Shown here piece by piece: positions 24,421-37,229 of a stretch of 64,000 nucleotides of DNA; within the stretch, counting starts at the first letter, position 1, and each line of letters starts with the position of its first letter. The notes under the pieces are model-generated. The model saw nothing but the letters and a program-made list of their open reading frames with translations, was not told the origin of the DNA and made no database searches. The DNA is from Cichorium intybus (lineage: Eukaryota; Streptophyta; Magnoliopsida; Asterales; Asteraceae). The stretch lies in assembly GCA_023525715.1 (NCBI GenBank), contig CM042013.1:79844494-79908493 (forward strand), given 5' to 3'. A program made the translations under genes and the position numbers.

Positions 24421-25322
24421 ATATGACATAAATGTTTTAGTTGTTAGTTTTATAAAATGAAACTTATAACAGTATAAATTATATCTGATTTTGGTGATTA
24501 TTATGTGGTGACTTAATAATAAGTTGTATTGCTACCATTTACATTAATTTATTATTGTATTTCGTTTTGCATGTTTAGAACCCACTTCTTGAGTATTAAT
24601 ATACTCAAACTTCCACAGTCGGTCGTACTCTTGGAAGTAAGTAGTGATTTAAGATTGTCATGGAGTATTAGTAGATTGTTTATAGTGATTATATATAACA
24701 TGGATATTCTGAGTAACACCATGAGCACTTTATAGAGATTCAAGTATTGGAACAACCTGCACTTAGACATTACTTCGTGGATTAAGTCACAAGTATTTCT
24801 AAGATGATAATATCTCTTATTCTTCAAACTAAGATACATGATATTTTTGCACTGCAAGTTTGTCATGCATCGGTCTACTCAAACGTTGTCCGTAATTGGC
24901 AGTTATAAAGGGTATGTCCATGTATGACATGTTGAGTAGACACGAACTATGTAGTAAAAGTTTATATGTTCCTTCTGCCTTAACAAGAAGAAGCGATATC
25001 TGTGGGCCCCTTGATGATTTGATGTTGACATTAAAGTACTTGGCTGAGTCCTGACTAAATTGATGTGTTCAATTCAGTAGTCTGATGTAGTCATCATAAA
25101 TCTCTATCGGGAAATATAATTTTGAACCTTTGAGATTGACCTTATCCATGTCTCAAGTTCACAATGATATCTTATAGAAACAGAGGAATAATTGATCACT
25201 TATCTAAGGGTCGTCGCTTGACTTTGATCAGAGTTCGACAATTGCACTAGATGACATACTCTCTGCTGATTATTAATAATTATCGGAACATACAAAGTTA
25301 ATGACATGTCTAAGTGGGAGAC
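24421..25322 (+). other. Outer Copia 3' non-coding region
   Basis: About 900 bp without a convincing frame between RNase H and the 3' LTR. It ends in AAGTGGGAGAC, the likely polypurine tract. Confidence 0.55.
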
Positions 25323-26026
25323 TGTTGGAAATAGTGTCCAAGGTCATTAACTATTGGCGATATTTCTAATAATAGCAGGGTCCTTTTGGGTTGCCCTCAC
25401 GACCCAGTAAAAAACAAACAGTGATAGAAATAAATTGGGAAAATTTAATTTATTAATTTGTCATGCTATGATAAATTAGTTAGATACTAATTAGTAATTA
25501 ATTGGAAATTAATTTGGAAGAAATTAATTACACGGTCTAGATGTTAGTTAATTGAAGAAGCTTAATTAAGGGAAACAATCCAAGGGGTGAAGTGTAAGGA
25601 GGCTCCTTAAGTGTGAAACCCTAGAGAGCCTCCACTATAAATAGAAGGCTAGAGATCAAACCCTAAGCACTCCTTTTCTCTTGCTCTTGAGCCGCCACCT
25701 TCGTCCCGCTCTCTCTCCCTTTCTTTTGGGAGATTTTCATAACCTTTCTCAAGGGTTTTGGATTTTTCTCTTTCACCTTAAGGAAGTTCTGTCAGTCTGG
25801 TTTTCTGGTGTTATTGGGTGTGAATCATTAGAAGGATTCTACATTGGATCCGTACATCCAAACAAAGGTATGTATTCATAATTCATCTTGTCAGTTGCAA
25901 CATTTTCTATGAAGTGTATGATCCTAGTTATGAACATGATGCTTGAATTTTGTATGAACTTGTGATGTGATCTTGTTAAGTCTTCCATTGTGTAATTGTT
26001 TTTGTTATTATGATCAAATCCCTTCA
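25323..26026 (+). mobile_element. 3' LTR of outer Copia, 704 bp
   Basis: TGTTGGAAATAGTGTCC to CAAATCCCTTCA, followed by AGTTT. TATA box CTATAAATAGA is at 25635-25645. It is the only complete LTR of this element in the window. Confidence 0.85.
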
Positions 26027-27096
26027 AGTTTGAGAGTCCTTAGAGGCAGAACCAAAGTCAATCTATGAGTAGGGCGGGGTCAGAGTCAGTTTGAGAGCCC
26101 ATAGGTGTTCGTGAATGGATTCATTTCACCTATGGAGTTGTAGAAAGAGTTTTCAACATTATTCCCACTAGACACGACCAAAGGAAGGCACCTAGGGTTT
26201 TGAGAGCATTTTATACTTTGATTGTTTGGTACATTTTTTACTCTTGTGCTTGTTGTTCTAACCATGCTTGGATAGTTCTCTATCATCAATATTGGATGTA
26301 ATCCATGAACAACTAGTTAAGGTTTGAAAGGTTAATGAGTATTTGGTTTCTAATCTATGAATGCAACTTAGTTTAAATCTCTAATTTGTTATTGTGTTCT
26401 TCTTTACGAGTTTGAGTGCTTGAATGTTTATTGTCATTTGTTTTCCTAATTACATAGTTGATTTCTAAAACATACTAGTGACAAATGATTTTAATGGATG
26501 CTTGCATTCATTTTCAAAATCATGGAGTTGTGCTCTTCAAAGAGAATTGAGAGCTTATTGACTTCCTTTAAACTTGGCGTCTCTTAGATTCATAATGCTA
26601 AATGAATTGAATGCTTAGTTGATTTTTGACTTTGATTAAGACGGTTGTTAATAACTTTTCTAACTTCCATACAAACTCAGAAGAATCGAGGTAGTTCAAG
26701 ATTTTGAAATGCTATAACCAAGCTAGGTTAAACTAGATACATATAAACCTCGACGGTAAGCCTACTAGTTGGAATTGTGATGAAATCCAACATTTATTGC
26801 TTCTCCATAGTTGATTCACTTCATAAAATTTAACTACATTTATTGTTTACATTTTAACTCAGACAAACAACCACCCCTTTTTATTTTACTTGGTTTATAA
26901 ATATATATTTTTATGGATTGATCATGTTGAATTAAAAATTGAGCCAGTATCCGTGGACTCGACCCCTTTACTACTATACACTGATTTGTGTTAGAGAATT
27001 AATATTATTTATTTTGTTGGCCTCGACAACCACCAAAAACCCTTCATCGTAAGAGCTCAAAGGTCCCATTTTGAGCAACTTCTGAATCATAGAATT

Positions 27097-27100
<4 letters not shown>

Positions 27101-27136
<36 letters not shown>

Positions 27137-27258
27137 CTTCTTTTCTCCTCTAGAATGAAGAGAGAGATAGAGAGAGGAGAGAGTGTGTGTATGTGAGAGA
27201 GAGAGAGAGAGAGAGAGGAAAGAGTGTGTGTATGCGTGAGAGAGAGAGAGAGAGAGAG
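27101..27258. repeat. (GA)n microsatellite, broken into blocks
   Basis: GA runs at 27101-27133, 27199-27217 and 27239-27258 separated by unique and (GT)n sequence. The right duplicate has one pure run instead. Confidence 0.9.
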
Positions 27259-27818
27259 GATGGGTTAGTATTTTTTTCGAATTATTGAAATGTAAAAAAA
27301 TTGAAAAAAAAATAGAAGGGGTAAATTCGTTATTTTAAGTATTTTCAAAAAAATTTAGATCAAAACCGCAACAAAATTCATATTTTGGAACAATGCTGCT
27401 AGTCTAAAACTTTTTGAACCAAAATGACAATTTTTGAGAAAGACCAAATTTGCAATTAACTCATTTATAGCTACTCTATTTTCTTAACAGAACAATAATT
27501 ATATTTTTAGTTAACCTTTATTATACAAGTTTAAGGGTTAAAATTGTAATTATAAATAGTTATAGTTGTAAATGTGTAATACGTTATGGAAATGATAGAG
27601 CGGACCACCCCATGTCCCCATCTCCACAAAAGTGATCGAAACCCCTATATTTGCAAAGCGAATGTGAAAAAACGCATTATTGCAAAAAAAAAATTCTCAA
27701 CATTTGGTAACAATATAAAGTACAAAGTTACTATTAGCCATTACATAAAATACAAGTTAAAATCTTTATTATCAGCAAAAAACAAAACTGGTATCAAGTT
27801 GTAAACATCAACCACATT

Positions 27819-29723
27819 CTAGTTCCTAAGAAACGACCATGGCCCAATTCCTGTTCCCATCCTGTAAATACAATCAATAAACTATCAGAAAAGTTTGTTT
27901 TGAATAGGTAGCTTCACAATAAAAAAGCAACATTGTTCGTTAGAAGCTATGGCTAAAAGGTTCGCAGTACATGCTGTTTTTGGGTAGTTGATCAAGATAA
28001 AACTTTGATGTTCAATCATGTAATGATATATCAGGTGACGAGTTTAACATATTCATATAGTTTACCTCCATATGCCTGCAATTGCACGTAATCCCATGAA
28101 AATGCTTAAAGCAACCCATATTCCAATGAAATGAGCAACTTCATATAGTCCAAACAATGATCCGATGCTCGCGCCAGACACTAGGATCTAACAAAAAAAG
28201 AAGAGAAATCAACATGAGTTGAATGTATACAATAATGTTTTCGTTCATGAACACGAAAGGTAAGCACCAACCATGGATATGCAGAATAAGCAAAATCAGA
28301 TGCCCCAAAGTTAACTCCGTCAAATACGAATGCAACTGAATTGATAGGTTGTGTGCCAGCAACGAACTAATATAGAAATGAGATAAAATGGTATTGATCA
28401 AATAAAAAGAATTTAAAGGACTATAAGTTAAACAATGGCGGTTAAATAATAAATTACCGGGACTCCTATACTTATGATGTGTATAACATTTGTGTCTTTC
28501 GTGAAAATGCCGGAACCAAATTCCAAACCAAGTCCAATAAAAAGGGCGACTCCGAGACCCATTACAAATCCCATCTGCAAATTGAAAATCCATAAGATGT
28601 TCAGATTAATCAGCAATGGTGTAAATTAGTAGGGATGGATATACTTTTAGCCCCCTATATAGATGTGGGCCTACACTTGGTTTTCATTTAAAAGAAATAC
28701 AAAAGCTCCTATCCCTTTACATATGGATATCTCCATTAGGATTTGTTGAAAATGAAAATTTAATTACAAAGGATTGTTTACCACGAAAATGTTATTTTTA
28801 AGTTAGAGACGGTGACGAAAATTAAAATGAAATTTTAATTATAACTCGCTAGTTGTAAATATGTATTAAGGTTTAATGAAAATCTAAATGTAAAAGTTAG
28901 AGATAAATCAACGACAAATCGAGGATGTCATCTTTTGTTAAATGACAGAAATGAAAATAATACAACTAATCTACCAAAGAATTGTACAAGTTCAGATATT
29001 TTAAAAATTTTTACTATTAAATTTCTGTTTGTTGTGGATAAATTATAAAAACTTTTTTGTTTGTTGCACGTGTGCGCAACATAAAAAACAGTCGATATTT
29101 ATAATTATTGTCCAGGTTTTAAATTGTTGTAGTTGCCATTCATTCCTACCACTTTGGGATGGAAACCATTTCACTATTTGCAACGGTTAATACCGTTGTC
29201 ACACTAGAAATATATATACCTGTAATACTCGTGATGCAGTTGCTGTTGCCTTTTCATAGTTCTTTTCAGCAAACGATGTAGCAATAATTGCCTACAAAAT
29301 TCAAGTGAACAATATGAATAAAAGTCTTGTATGGTTTCAATGAGGGGATGTATGATACTTACCTGCCCAGCAACCAAACCATCTGAAAGAAGTGAGGATG
29401 TCAACCAGACCTGTAAGCATATCTGGAATGCAGCCATAGTCGTTGCACCCAACCTTGCAGCCAATGATGCAGCAAGTGTCACAGGTATCGTTGCTGCTAT
29501 TACCTTGAACAACAATAGAGCACCTATGGAGAAAACATGGAAGATGTTGTAACACAAAAGTAGTTTCTGTTGTGATGCTCATTTTAATTGTCAAGTAATT
29601 AAATATAGAATGCGTCATATACCGTTCTTAAGAAATCGACTGAACTGCAAAGCTTTGGTACTTGGAGGTAGTAAGTTAACTTGTTGCATCAGTTTGACCA
29701 TCAATATTAAAGTTATCAAGTAT
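27819..29723 (-). pseudogene. MATE transporter 3' half (exons 7-13), truncated copy
   Basis: Seven exons, each with AG/GT borders: 29623-29723, 29363-29523, 29220-29291, 28458-28574, 28272-28366, 28066-28187 and 27819-27861. The protein is nearly identical to the right copy (same MAAFQICLQVWLTSSL motif and terminal RMGTG...FLRN). Two lesions are visible. A 3-bp deletion removes Ala from DGLAVAGQ (29361-29372). A 1-bp deletion in the fifth of these exons (near 28277, where the right copy reads GGAGTATG) shifts the frame, so a TGA spans the next junction. There are no exons 1-6 on this side and no promoter, so it is a partial duplicate, probably dead. A read-through transcript from the right copy could still include it. 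Confidence 0.9.
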
Positions 29724-29765
29724 CTGTGAGAAAACAGACCATATTTAGCCATATGACATGAAAAG

Positions 29766-29791
29766 CTTTTTTTTTTTTTTTTTTTTTTTTG
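29766..29791. repeat. Poly-T tract in the intron before exon 7
   Basis: A run of 26 T on the plus strand. The right duplicate has 19 at 39161-39179. Confidence 0.85.
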
Positions 29792-30329
29792 GCAATTATA
29801 GAGCAATTCAGAAATTAATTTTTGAAAAAAATAAGGCAGTTTTAGACCTATTTGTAAGGATGACATAGCTTGTCAAAAAAAATTGTTGGTAGCCAGCTCG
29901 CTAGAAAACTTAAATTATTATCAAATTAATAACCAAGATTTTAGACAATGTAATGTGAACTATATATAGACTTCTCTAAGTAGTTGATGTCATTACATGG
30001 TAATCATTTATAAGATTTTACCAGGTAAACTTCCTTTTTGTCCCACTCAAAAAAATGTATTTGAGACTTAAGTATTATTTTCCTATAAAGAATGAAATTT
30101 CATAAACCGGTTACTACTTTGGTTGTAACAACAAAAAAATGTATATTTTCACTCTTTCTTTCAATAAAAACCGACCCATTAATTACTCATCTATTTTGTC
30201 CTTTTTATCATATATATTAAGTAAAACTTTACGAAAGAAATGATCAATTCTGTACTTCTATGATTTTTTATATATTTTTCTTGTCTTTTCCCTTTTTCGC
30301 TATGTTAAATATTGTTAGGATCTTGCTAC

Positions 30330-31110
30330 TGGACCCGAAATTTCTATCTTTGAGTATGTGGATGATCATGCATTTTTTTTAGCATAGTGGGACCGGGACA
30401 ATGCTCTCAACATCATCCGTATCTTCATGATATGCTTTAATTCAATCTCGCCTATGGTCTTAAAGTGAACCAGTTCAAAAGCCAAGTGCTTGGGATCGGG
30501 TTTCTCCCCTTCTCCTACTTGGAGGAGGTCCCTGTGGGGCCAAGATGTCGAGAATATGTCACTGGCGTCTCTCATGGAGAAGTTGCATTTGAAACTTTCC
30601 TTTCGGAAAGCTAATAATTACCTCTCCTTTGGAACATTTTGTGCAAGTCGATGTTGGGTAATCTTCGGATTCACCTTTTATCTCTTTTTAAAGCTCCCGA
30701 AAAAAATATTTGAATGCTTGAAAGCATAGGTAACAAATTTTTTAGGGGTGTGAATGACTAATGAGTAAAGGAAGAAAATAACTTGGGTGGCTTAGAATAA
30801 AGTAACTAATAGCAAGGAGAAAGGAGGCCTCAAGATCGGTAGCTTAAAGGCACATAATATGGCTCTAATGAAAAGCGGTAGTATCTTTTCCAAATGGAGC
30901 AGCATTCTCTTTTGGAGAAGGTTGTAATTGATTTTCATGGTCATAGAGGGGGTCTCGGGGGCCATGTCTTTGGTTCTTAAAACAAGGGTGTGTGGAGTAA
31001 TAATAAAAATCTTAACGGCCTTTTTATTTAGGAGATTGAATTCAGACATACACTAAAAAAAGGACGAGAATCAGGGGATAGAGAATACTTTGGCTGAGAG
31101 GTTTGTTATG
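30330..31110 (+). pseudogene. LINE reverse-transcriptase remnant, left copy
   Basis: Broken frames recall the C-terminal half of plant non-LTR RT. They include VDDHAFF (the YADD-like site), DNALNIIRIF, then LAYGLKVNQFKSQVLGIG and FPFSYLEE-like sense, and farther on GGLKIGSLKAHNMALM. The order matches the palm and thumb of LINE RT. At least two frameshifts and stops are present. It lies upstream of the MATE exons within the duplicated unit, with its twin at 39690-40470. Confidence 0.7.
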
Positions 31111-31449
31111 CTATTGGCCTTGAATATGGACCATCATGTTGAAATAGAGCATCATATCTTTGGTAAATTGTGGGTTTACTTTGGAGATCCGAAAGGAGGT
31201 GCATCAGGAGGCCAGGTGGAATCGCCTCGGGTTTGCCGCGGGTAGCCTTACGGGGCCGCTGGCACAACTGGAAAAAACGAGACTGTCGCTTGTGGGTAAG
31301 GGAAAGGTCGATGCTGGCCAGGTTTCATTCATGAATCCGATGAGTAAAGATTTTTCCAATAAAAAAAAACAGAGTACACTTTAGAAAAATTACTCACATC
31401 ATCCCTATACATACTCCTCTCTAACCTTGTTTAAAAATCACACATTTCA

Positions 31450-31585
31450 TAAAAATGGCTACATTAGGAAACAACCGCCGGTCATGGACTCCAATCAACG
31501 AGGCGGCTTTGACAACCGCCTTCGTCAACATTAATGACGAGCCGCCGTTGGCAACCAACGACCAATTCTGGGAACGTATGTTGTA
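31450..31585 (+). pseudogene. NAM-associated-domain protein remnant, left copy
   Basis: A short frame, ATLGNNRRSWTPINEAALTT followed by AFVNINDEPPLATNDQFWER, resembles the N-terminus of plant Myb/NAM-associated proteins linked to PIF/Harbinger elements (pattern W-T-x-x-E/N-E...A-x-x-x-I...GxxQ-x-FW). It stops after about 43 residues, and the rest seen in the right copy is gone. Confidence 0.5.
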
Positions 31586-31705
31586 ATTTTTTCACACAGT
31601 AATGTGCACTGAAGTCCGAACATTATCAGTCTAGACATCAACTTAATAGCAAATGAGAAGATAGAAGTGAGAGGAGAGACAAATATGGTTGTGAAGTGTG
31701 GGTTG

Positions 31706-31722
31706 GGGGGGGGGGGGGGGTT
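31706..31722. repeat. Poly-G run
   Basis: About 16 consecutive G inside GGTTGGG...TTGGGGGAGATGG, next to the end of the NAM-remnant element. Confidence 0.9.
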
Positions 31723-31739
31723 GGGGGAGATGGATCCCC

Positions 31740-32650
31740 CATCCTAATAGGATCACATCATCTTAGTGATATCAAAATTTTGTTGAATCTAAATGAAATT
31801 AAATATAATTTTTGATTTAATTTTAACTTTAAGTATTTTAATAATTAATAAATTTAAAAATAATTTATGTAGAAAATTTTGAACTTTAATCATGATTCTT
31901 TCAAATATTAATCATTTAACAAAAAATATGCTTTTTAATTTTATGTTACATATAACTATTATTATTATTTATTATTTAAATCTACTTGTTTGAAAAAAAA
32001 ACTATTATTATTATAAAAAAATAGTTTTTTGTTAATTTGACATTTTGATTTAAGTTATACATGTAACCTTATTATGGTTAATCAAATTATATAGACTTTA
32101 TAAAATCGTATGATTTAAATAACATTATTCTGCGTGGGTTGTGCCTGAATTAAAGTAAATATTTTTTAGTCTTACTTTTAACTTTTTTATGATTACTTAA
32201 TTTAAAAATAACTTCTTTAACCATTTTAAATTCAATCAGGAATATTATTTCAAATAGCGGTTATTATTTTCAAGATAATGCAATATTTTTTAGTTTTTCT
32301 GTTATTTATAGCTATTTTATTTTAAATGAATTAAAACCCCATCTACTTTCAAAATTTTATTATTAGTACTAAAAATAGCTTTTGATCAAATTTTTATTAA
32401 CTTGACGTTTCGATCTAGATTTTATATTTAATAATATATTTAAATGTTTTTTTTATCTATTTTAATAGTAGTTTTTAAACAAATTTTCTATAGTTCACTT
32501 GATCATATGATTCATCTTTTGAAATTCATGCCATATTGAAAAACAATTATGTACATTATATTAATAGTTAAGAAATCATAACATTAAAACATAATGTTTA
32601 TATCAAATTTAAATAATAAATCAAGTATTTAGGTAAATGTTTATATCAAA
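31740..32650. other. AT-rich tail of left duplication unit
   Basis: Non-coding. It aligns with 42320-43205 (for example ATCTTAGTGATATCAA then TTAAATATAATTTTTGATTT). No feature is recognised in it. Confidence 0.55.
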
Positions 32651-33279
32651 TTTAAAAAATAAATCAAGATCATATGATTCATCTTTTGAAGACGTCTCTT
32701 TTGTATGTTTTGTTATCATACTGTAATTGGTTTGAAACAATAACAAAACAATGTAACTTTCTAATTATAATGTATGATGGTTGTTTATGTACTTATGTTT
32801 CAATGTATGCAATGGTTGTGATACTATGTGACGTTCCACCCTCCGACGATTCCGCCATCGTGGTTTGCGTATGTGACACTTTTTGTCGAGTATTTCGATA
32901 GAATTAAAAGTTACAACTTTCGGCTATTAGGTAGTTTTACCAAACACGCTCATAGAAGATCTGAGATAAGGCTTTCAAGACAAATGGAAAAAAGACAAAT
33001 AATGCTAAAAGAAGTCAAACATAAAATGGACATAACTTTTGATACACCAAGAGTTTGGAGTCCCGCTTTACAGCATCGAAAGCTCTCTTAAGGCCGAAGC
33101 TTCCGACAAATGACCGAAGGTAGTTTGCCCACCTGTAGTTGCTAAAAATGATTGTTTATATGTTCCCTATTTTAGGTTAATTTCTAATTTTGTTTTATTT
33201 TAATTTTATGACAAAACATTTGATTTCCTTAATTATTTTTTCCATGCTTATTTAGAGCTTAATTAAGAGAAATTTAAGT
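32651..33279. other. Spacer between duplication units
   Basis: No counterpart elsewhere in the window. A GC-richer piece at 32828-33100 gives short frames (HPPTIPPSWFAYVTLFVEYF) without a recognised domain. I cannot assign it. Confidence 0.4.
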
Positions 33280-33939
33280 AAGGGTGTGTATGGGTAGGTT
33301 TTAACCAAAAACTAAAACCAAAATCGATATCGTCAGTTTTCAATAACTTAAACCCAAACCCAAAGCGATGGGTTGAATGTCTCGGCTCTCAATTCAGTTT
33401 CCGATTTAACGAGTTTAACCACTTTAAGATAACTTACACATGATATATAATTATATAAGCATGCAGAGGCAGTAATGTTCCATCCCATCAGCGATTTGGG
33501 ATGGCTTTGAGCCAACTCAGAAATGAGAAGTCCTTATATACACATGGAGAGGGTGTTGGGTTCCAACCCATGAACGATATGGGATGAGTTTATGTTCTTG
33601 GAAAAATAAAACGCGTTCTATGTATATGTCGAGTTTTGAACCTCAGACATAAAGGTTTAGAGGCCTAAGAACTTTCGATTAGACAAAGCAACTCTTTGGT
33701 GGTCTTATACAAAAAAATTAGTATATTGAGTATGTATATATAATATATATTTTTAATCCTTTATAAATCGATTAAGTATGATTTTTATCATTCCAATAAC
33801 CGGAACCAAACTAAAATTTTTCTCTTTGTAAAAATAAAGAAACCAAATCGTCGGTCTATGTTTGGTTTCGGTTTCTCGGTCTCAGTGTTTTGTATTTTTT
33901 CGAATTGTTGGTTTTTTGTTTGGTTTTGCTCACCCGTGA
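33280..33939. mobile_element. hAT-like MITE, about 660 bp
   Basis: Starts AAGGGTGTGTATGGGTAGG and ends TTTTGCTCACCCGTGA, imperfect inverted ends. The flanks ATTTAAGT (33272-33279) and TTTTAAGT (33940-33947) are a 7/8 match for an 8-bp duplication, as for hAT elements. It is non-coding and at the start of the right duplication unit. Confidence 0.65.
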
Positions 33940-33947
33940 TTTTAAGT

Positions 33948-36420
33948 CAATTGTAATTTCTTGAAATTTTGGTAATACCTGCCAAAATTTAGTTCCCTAT
34001 TAAATAGGGGTTTTGAAAGCCTTTTATGTCACCTTGTAAATTATAATACGTTGTGAATTCCTTGAAAAATTCTCTATTTGTACTTCCTGTTTCGAGTTGT
34101 ACAATAGAATCCAATGGCATAATAGAAAGTATTAATTATTTATATAACGTCTGTTTCCCCATGTACGAGTTTAAAGTTTTAAAGAGTAATTGTTAATTAT
34201 TTGTGTGAGGCTTTGCTCTACGCGACACATCGAATGGAAAGATGCAGCCCGTAGAAGGGTTTATGATCAGCATGCGGAGTACAACTTGACATGGCATGTC
34301 CAACTACGTTACATGACATGTCGCCGCCAAAATGCAAAACCCCAACTGTCGAGCCTTGAGCCCTATTTAAGGACACTAACTTTCACGCCCTGCCTCTCTC
34401 ACCAGCCTCCACTTTCAAAATGCTCCAAAATGAAACCCAAGCCTCCTTTATGTTTGAGAGCCTCTTTCATTTTCATTAGAGTGCTTCTTTAAGAAAAAAA
34501 GAATGTGGTGGTTCAAGGACGCAAAGTTTCAGAGTAGATCAAGACTTCCATTCACGTTGTGGACCTCTATGAGTAATAAAGTTCCAAGCATTATGTATTC
34601 CATGCTTATATCTTGTATACTTGCATTTTGGTCCATTTATGCTTGTTGTTCGTAGAGTTGTAGAAACTCCACGCTATCAGTTTCCTATAAGTCACTTCAG
34701 AAACTATTAAGCCAATAAGAGAGCATGCTCACGCTCTCTTGAAGCCATGCAAATGATTTTTGGTGTTATAGCCTCATTTTAACCTAAGGTTTGAGTTTGA
34801 CATGTATAGGCATGCATGTGGATGCTTTTTGGAAAGTCTTAGTTGTTAGCTTAATGGATTAATCACTTAATGAGATGTGCAGAAGTACCCATCGAACGCG
34901 ATGCATCCGCCCTAGGCACACGACGTGTCCGCTCGAGAAAACCTGCCTTCTGGGTCGCGCCTCGACGTGACGCGTAAGACCCTGGTCGCGTCGCGTAGCG
35001 CATCCGTTAACTTTGACCATTGATCATTGTCATTTTGACTAGCTTGAATTTTGGTCAAACTTAGGTGGATTAAATATATGTACTTAGGGATTGGCCTTTA
35101 GTTGGTTTGGGTCACTAAGTTATACCTAATGGTGATTTAAGAGGTTCGCGTTGTTGGCTATTCGAGGAACCGACTGTGTATGTGATTCAACTTTCCGATT
35201 CAGGTGAGTCTTCTCACATACTATATGTGACGTTGCATGTGTAGGTTTGCCTAAGACTTGTTAGGGTAAAATTATGTGATTAGACTAGTATAGTCTTGAG
35301 TGCTAATTGTTCAGTCGTATGATTTGTTCTTATATTTGGATGATGTATGGATAGATCAGATTCATTCTAAGAGTCCTTAGCGGCGGAATAAAGTCAATAT
35401 GTGAGTCGGCCAGAGCTGGAGTTCGTTTGAGACCCCATAGGTGTTGCTGGAACGGAGTCATTTCACCTATGGAGCTGTAGAAAGAGGGTGTTTTTGAAAG
35501 AGTTTTCATCATTATTCTCAATAGACACGACCAAAGGAAGGAACCTAGGGTTTTGGGAACATTTCTTAGGCATTTCCTAAATTTTTATTCACTTGGTTTC
35601 AACACATTTTATACTTTGATATTTGGTACATTTCTTATTTTTGTGATTGTTATTCTAGGCATGCTTGGCTAGTTCTCTATCATAAATATTGGATGTAATC
35701 CATCAATAACTAGTTAGGGTTTGAAGGGTTTATGAGTATTTGGTTTCTAATATATGACCGCAACTTAGTTTAAATGTTCTTATGTTCTTATTCATGAGTT
35801 TGAGTGCTTGAATGTTTATTGTCATTTGTTTTCCTAATTACATAATTGATTTCCAAAATAAACTAGTGACAAATGATTTTAGTGGATGCTTGCATTCATT
35901 TTCAAAATCATGGAGTTGTGCTCTTCAAAAAGAAGTGGATGCTTATTGACTTCCTTTAAACTTGGTGATTCTTAGATTCATAATGCTAATAAGTTGAATG
36001 GTTATTTGATTTTTGACTTTGATTTAAGATGACTGTTAATAACTTTTCTAACTTTCATACAAACTAAGAAGAATCGAGGTAGTTCAATATTTTGAAATGC
36101 TATAACCAAGTTAGGTTAAACTAGATACATTGCACTATAAACGTTGAGGATAAGCCTACTAGTTGGAATTGTGATGAAATCCCAGTATTGATTGTTTCTG
36201 CATAGTTGATTCATTTCATCAAATATAACTACATTTCTTGTTTACATTTTAGCTCAAACAAACAACCACCCTTTTTATTTTACTTTGTTTATAAATATAT
36301 ATTTTTATGGATTGATCGCGCTGAATTACAAATTGAGCCAACTCTATGGACTCGATTCCTTTACCATTATACATTGATTTGTGTTAGAGAATTATGGTTA
36401 TTTATTTTTTTGACCTTGAC
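33948..36420. repeat. LTR-like repeat R, intact copy
   Basis: About 2.5 kb uninterrupted. TATA-like CCCTATTTAAGG is at about 34361, and the GC-rich block with CGCGTCGCGTAGCGCATCC near 34990. The right end (TGGACTCGATTCCTTTACC, then GACCTTGACAACCACC) resembles Athila/Tat LTR ends. No reading frame is recognised. LTR identity is inferred. Confidence 0.5.
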
Positions 36421-36545
36421 AACCACCAAAAACCCTTCATTGTCGGAGCTCAAAGGTCCCGTTTTGAGCAACTTTTGAATAAGATAATTGGGATAGAGAA
36501 GAGCAAAGAAAAAGAGATGATAGATGACCTTCTTTTCCCCTCTAG

Positions 36546-36671
<126 letters not shown>

Positions 36672-37229
36672 TGTGTGTGTGAGAAGGGTGGGTTAGTATT
36701 TTTCTTTGAATTATCGAGATGTAAAAAAATTGAAAAATAAAATAGAAGGGGATTTTAAGTATTTTAAAAAATTTTGAACCAAAACCGCAACAACATTCTT
36801 ATTTTGGATTAATGATGCTAGTCTAAAACCTTTTGAACAAAAATGTCAATTTTTGACAAATGACCAAATTCGCAATTAACTCATTTGTAGTTGCTCTATT
36901 TTCTTAACAGAACAATGATTATATTTTTAGTTAATTATACAAGTTTAAGGGTTAAAATTGTAATTATAAATAGTTATAGTTGTAAATTTGTAATGCGTTA
37001 TGGAAAGGATGAGGCGACCAACCCATCTCCACAAAAGTACTCGAAACCCCTATATTTGCAAAGCGAATGTGAAAAAACGCATTATTGCAAAAAAAAAAAA
37101 TTCTCAACATTTGTTAACAATATAAAGTACAAAGTTACTATCAGTCGTTACATAAAATACAAGTTAAAATCTTTATTAATTATCAGCAAAAAACAAAACT
37201 GGTATCAAGTTGTAAACATCAACCACATT

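Larger units (their letters stand above)
26027..32650. repeat. Tandem duplication, left unit (continuation)
   Basis: Aligns in order with 35363-43205: repeat R end, GA microsatellite, MATE exons 13-7, T-rich intron, LINE remnant, NAM remnant and the AT-rich tail. The left unit's start lies at 770-2752, on the other side of the outer Copia. The left unit lacks about 1 kb present in the right unit around 41040-42320. Confidence 0.85.

Noticed and set aside
28141..28593. 150-residue minus-strand frame
   Set aside because: It mixes intron and exon sense of the left MATE copy in the wrong frame. The spliced exons explain the region better.
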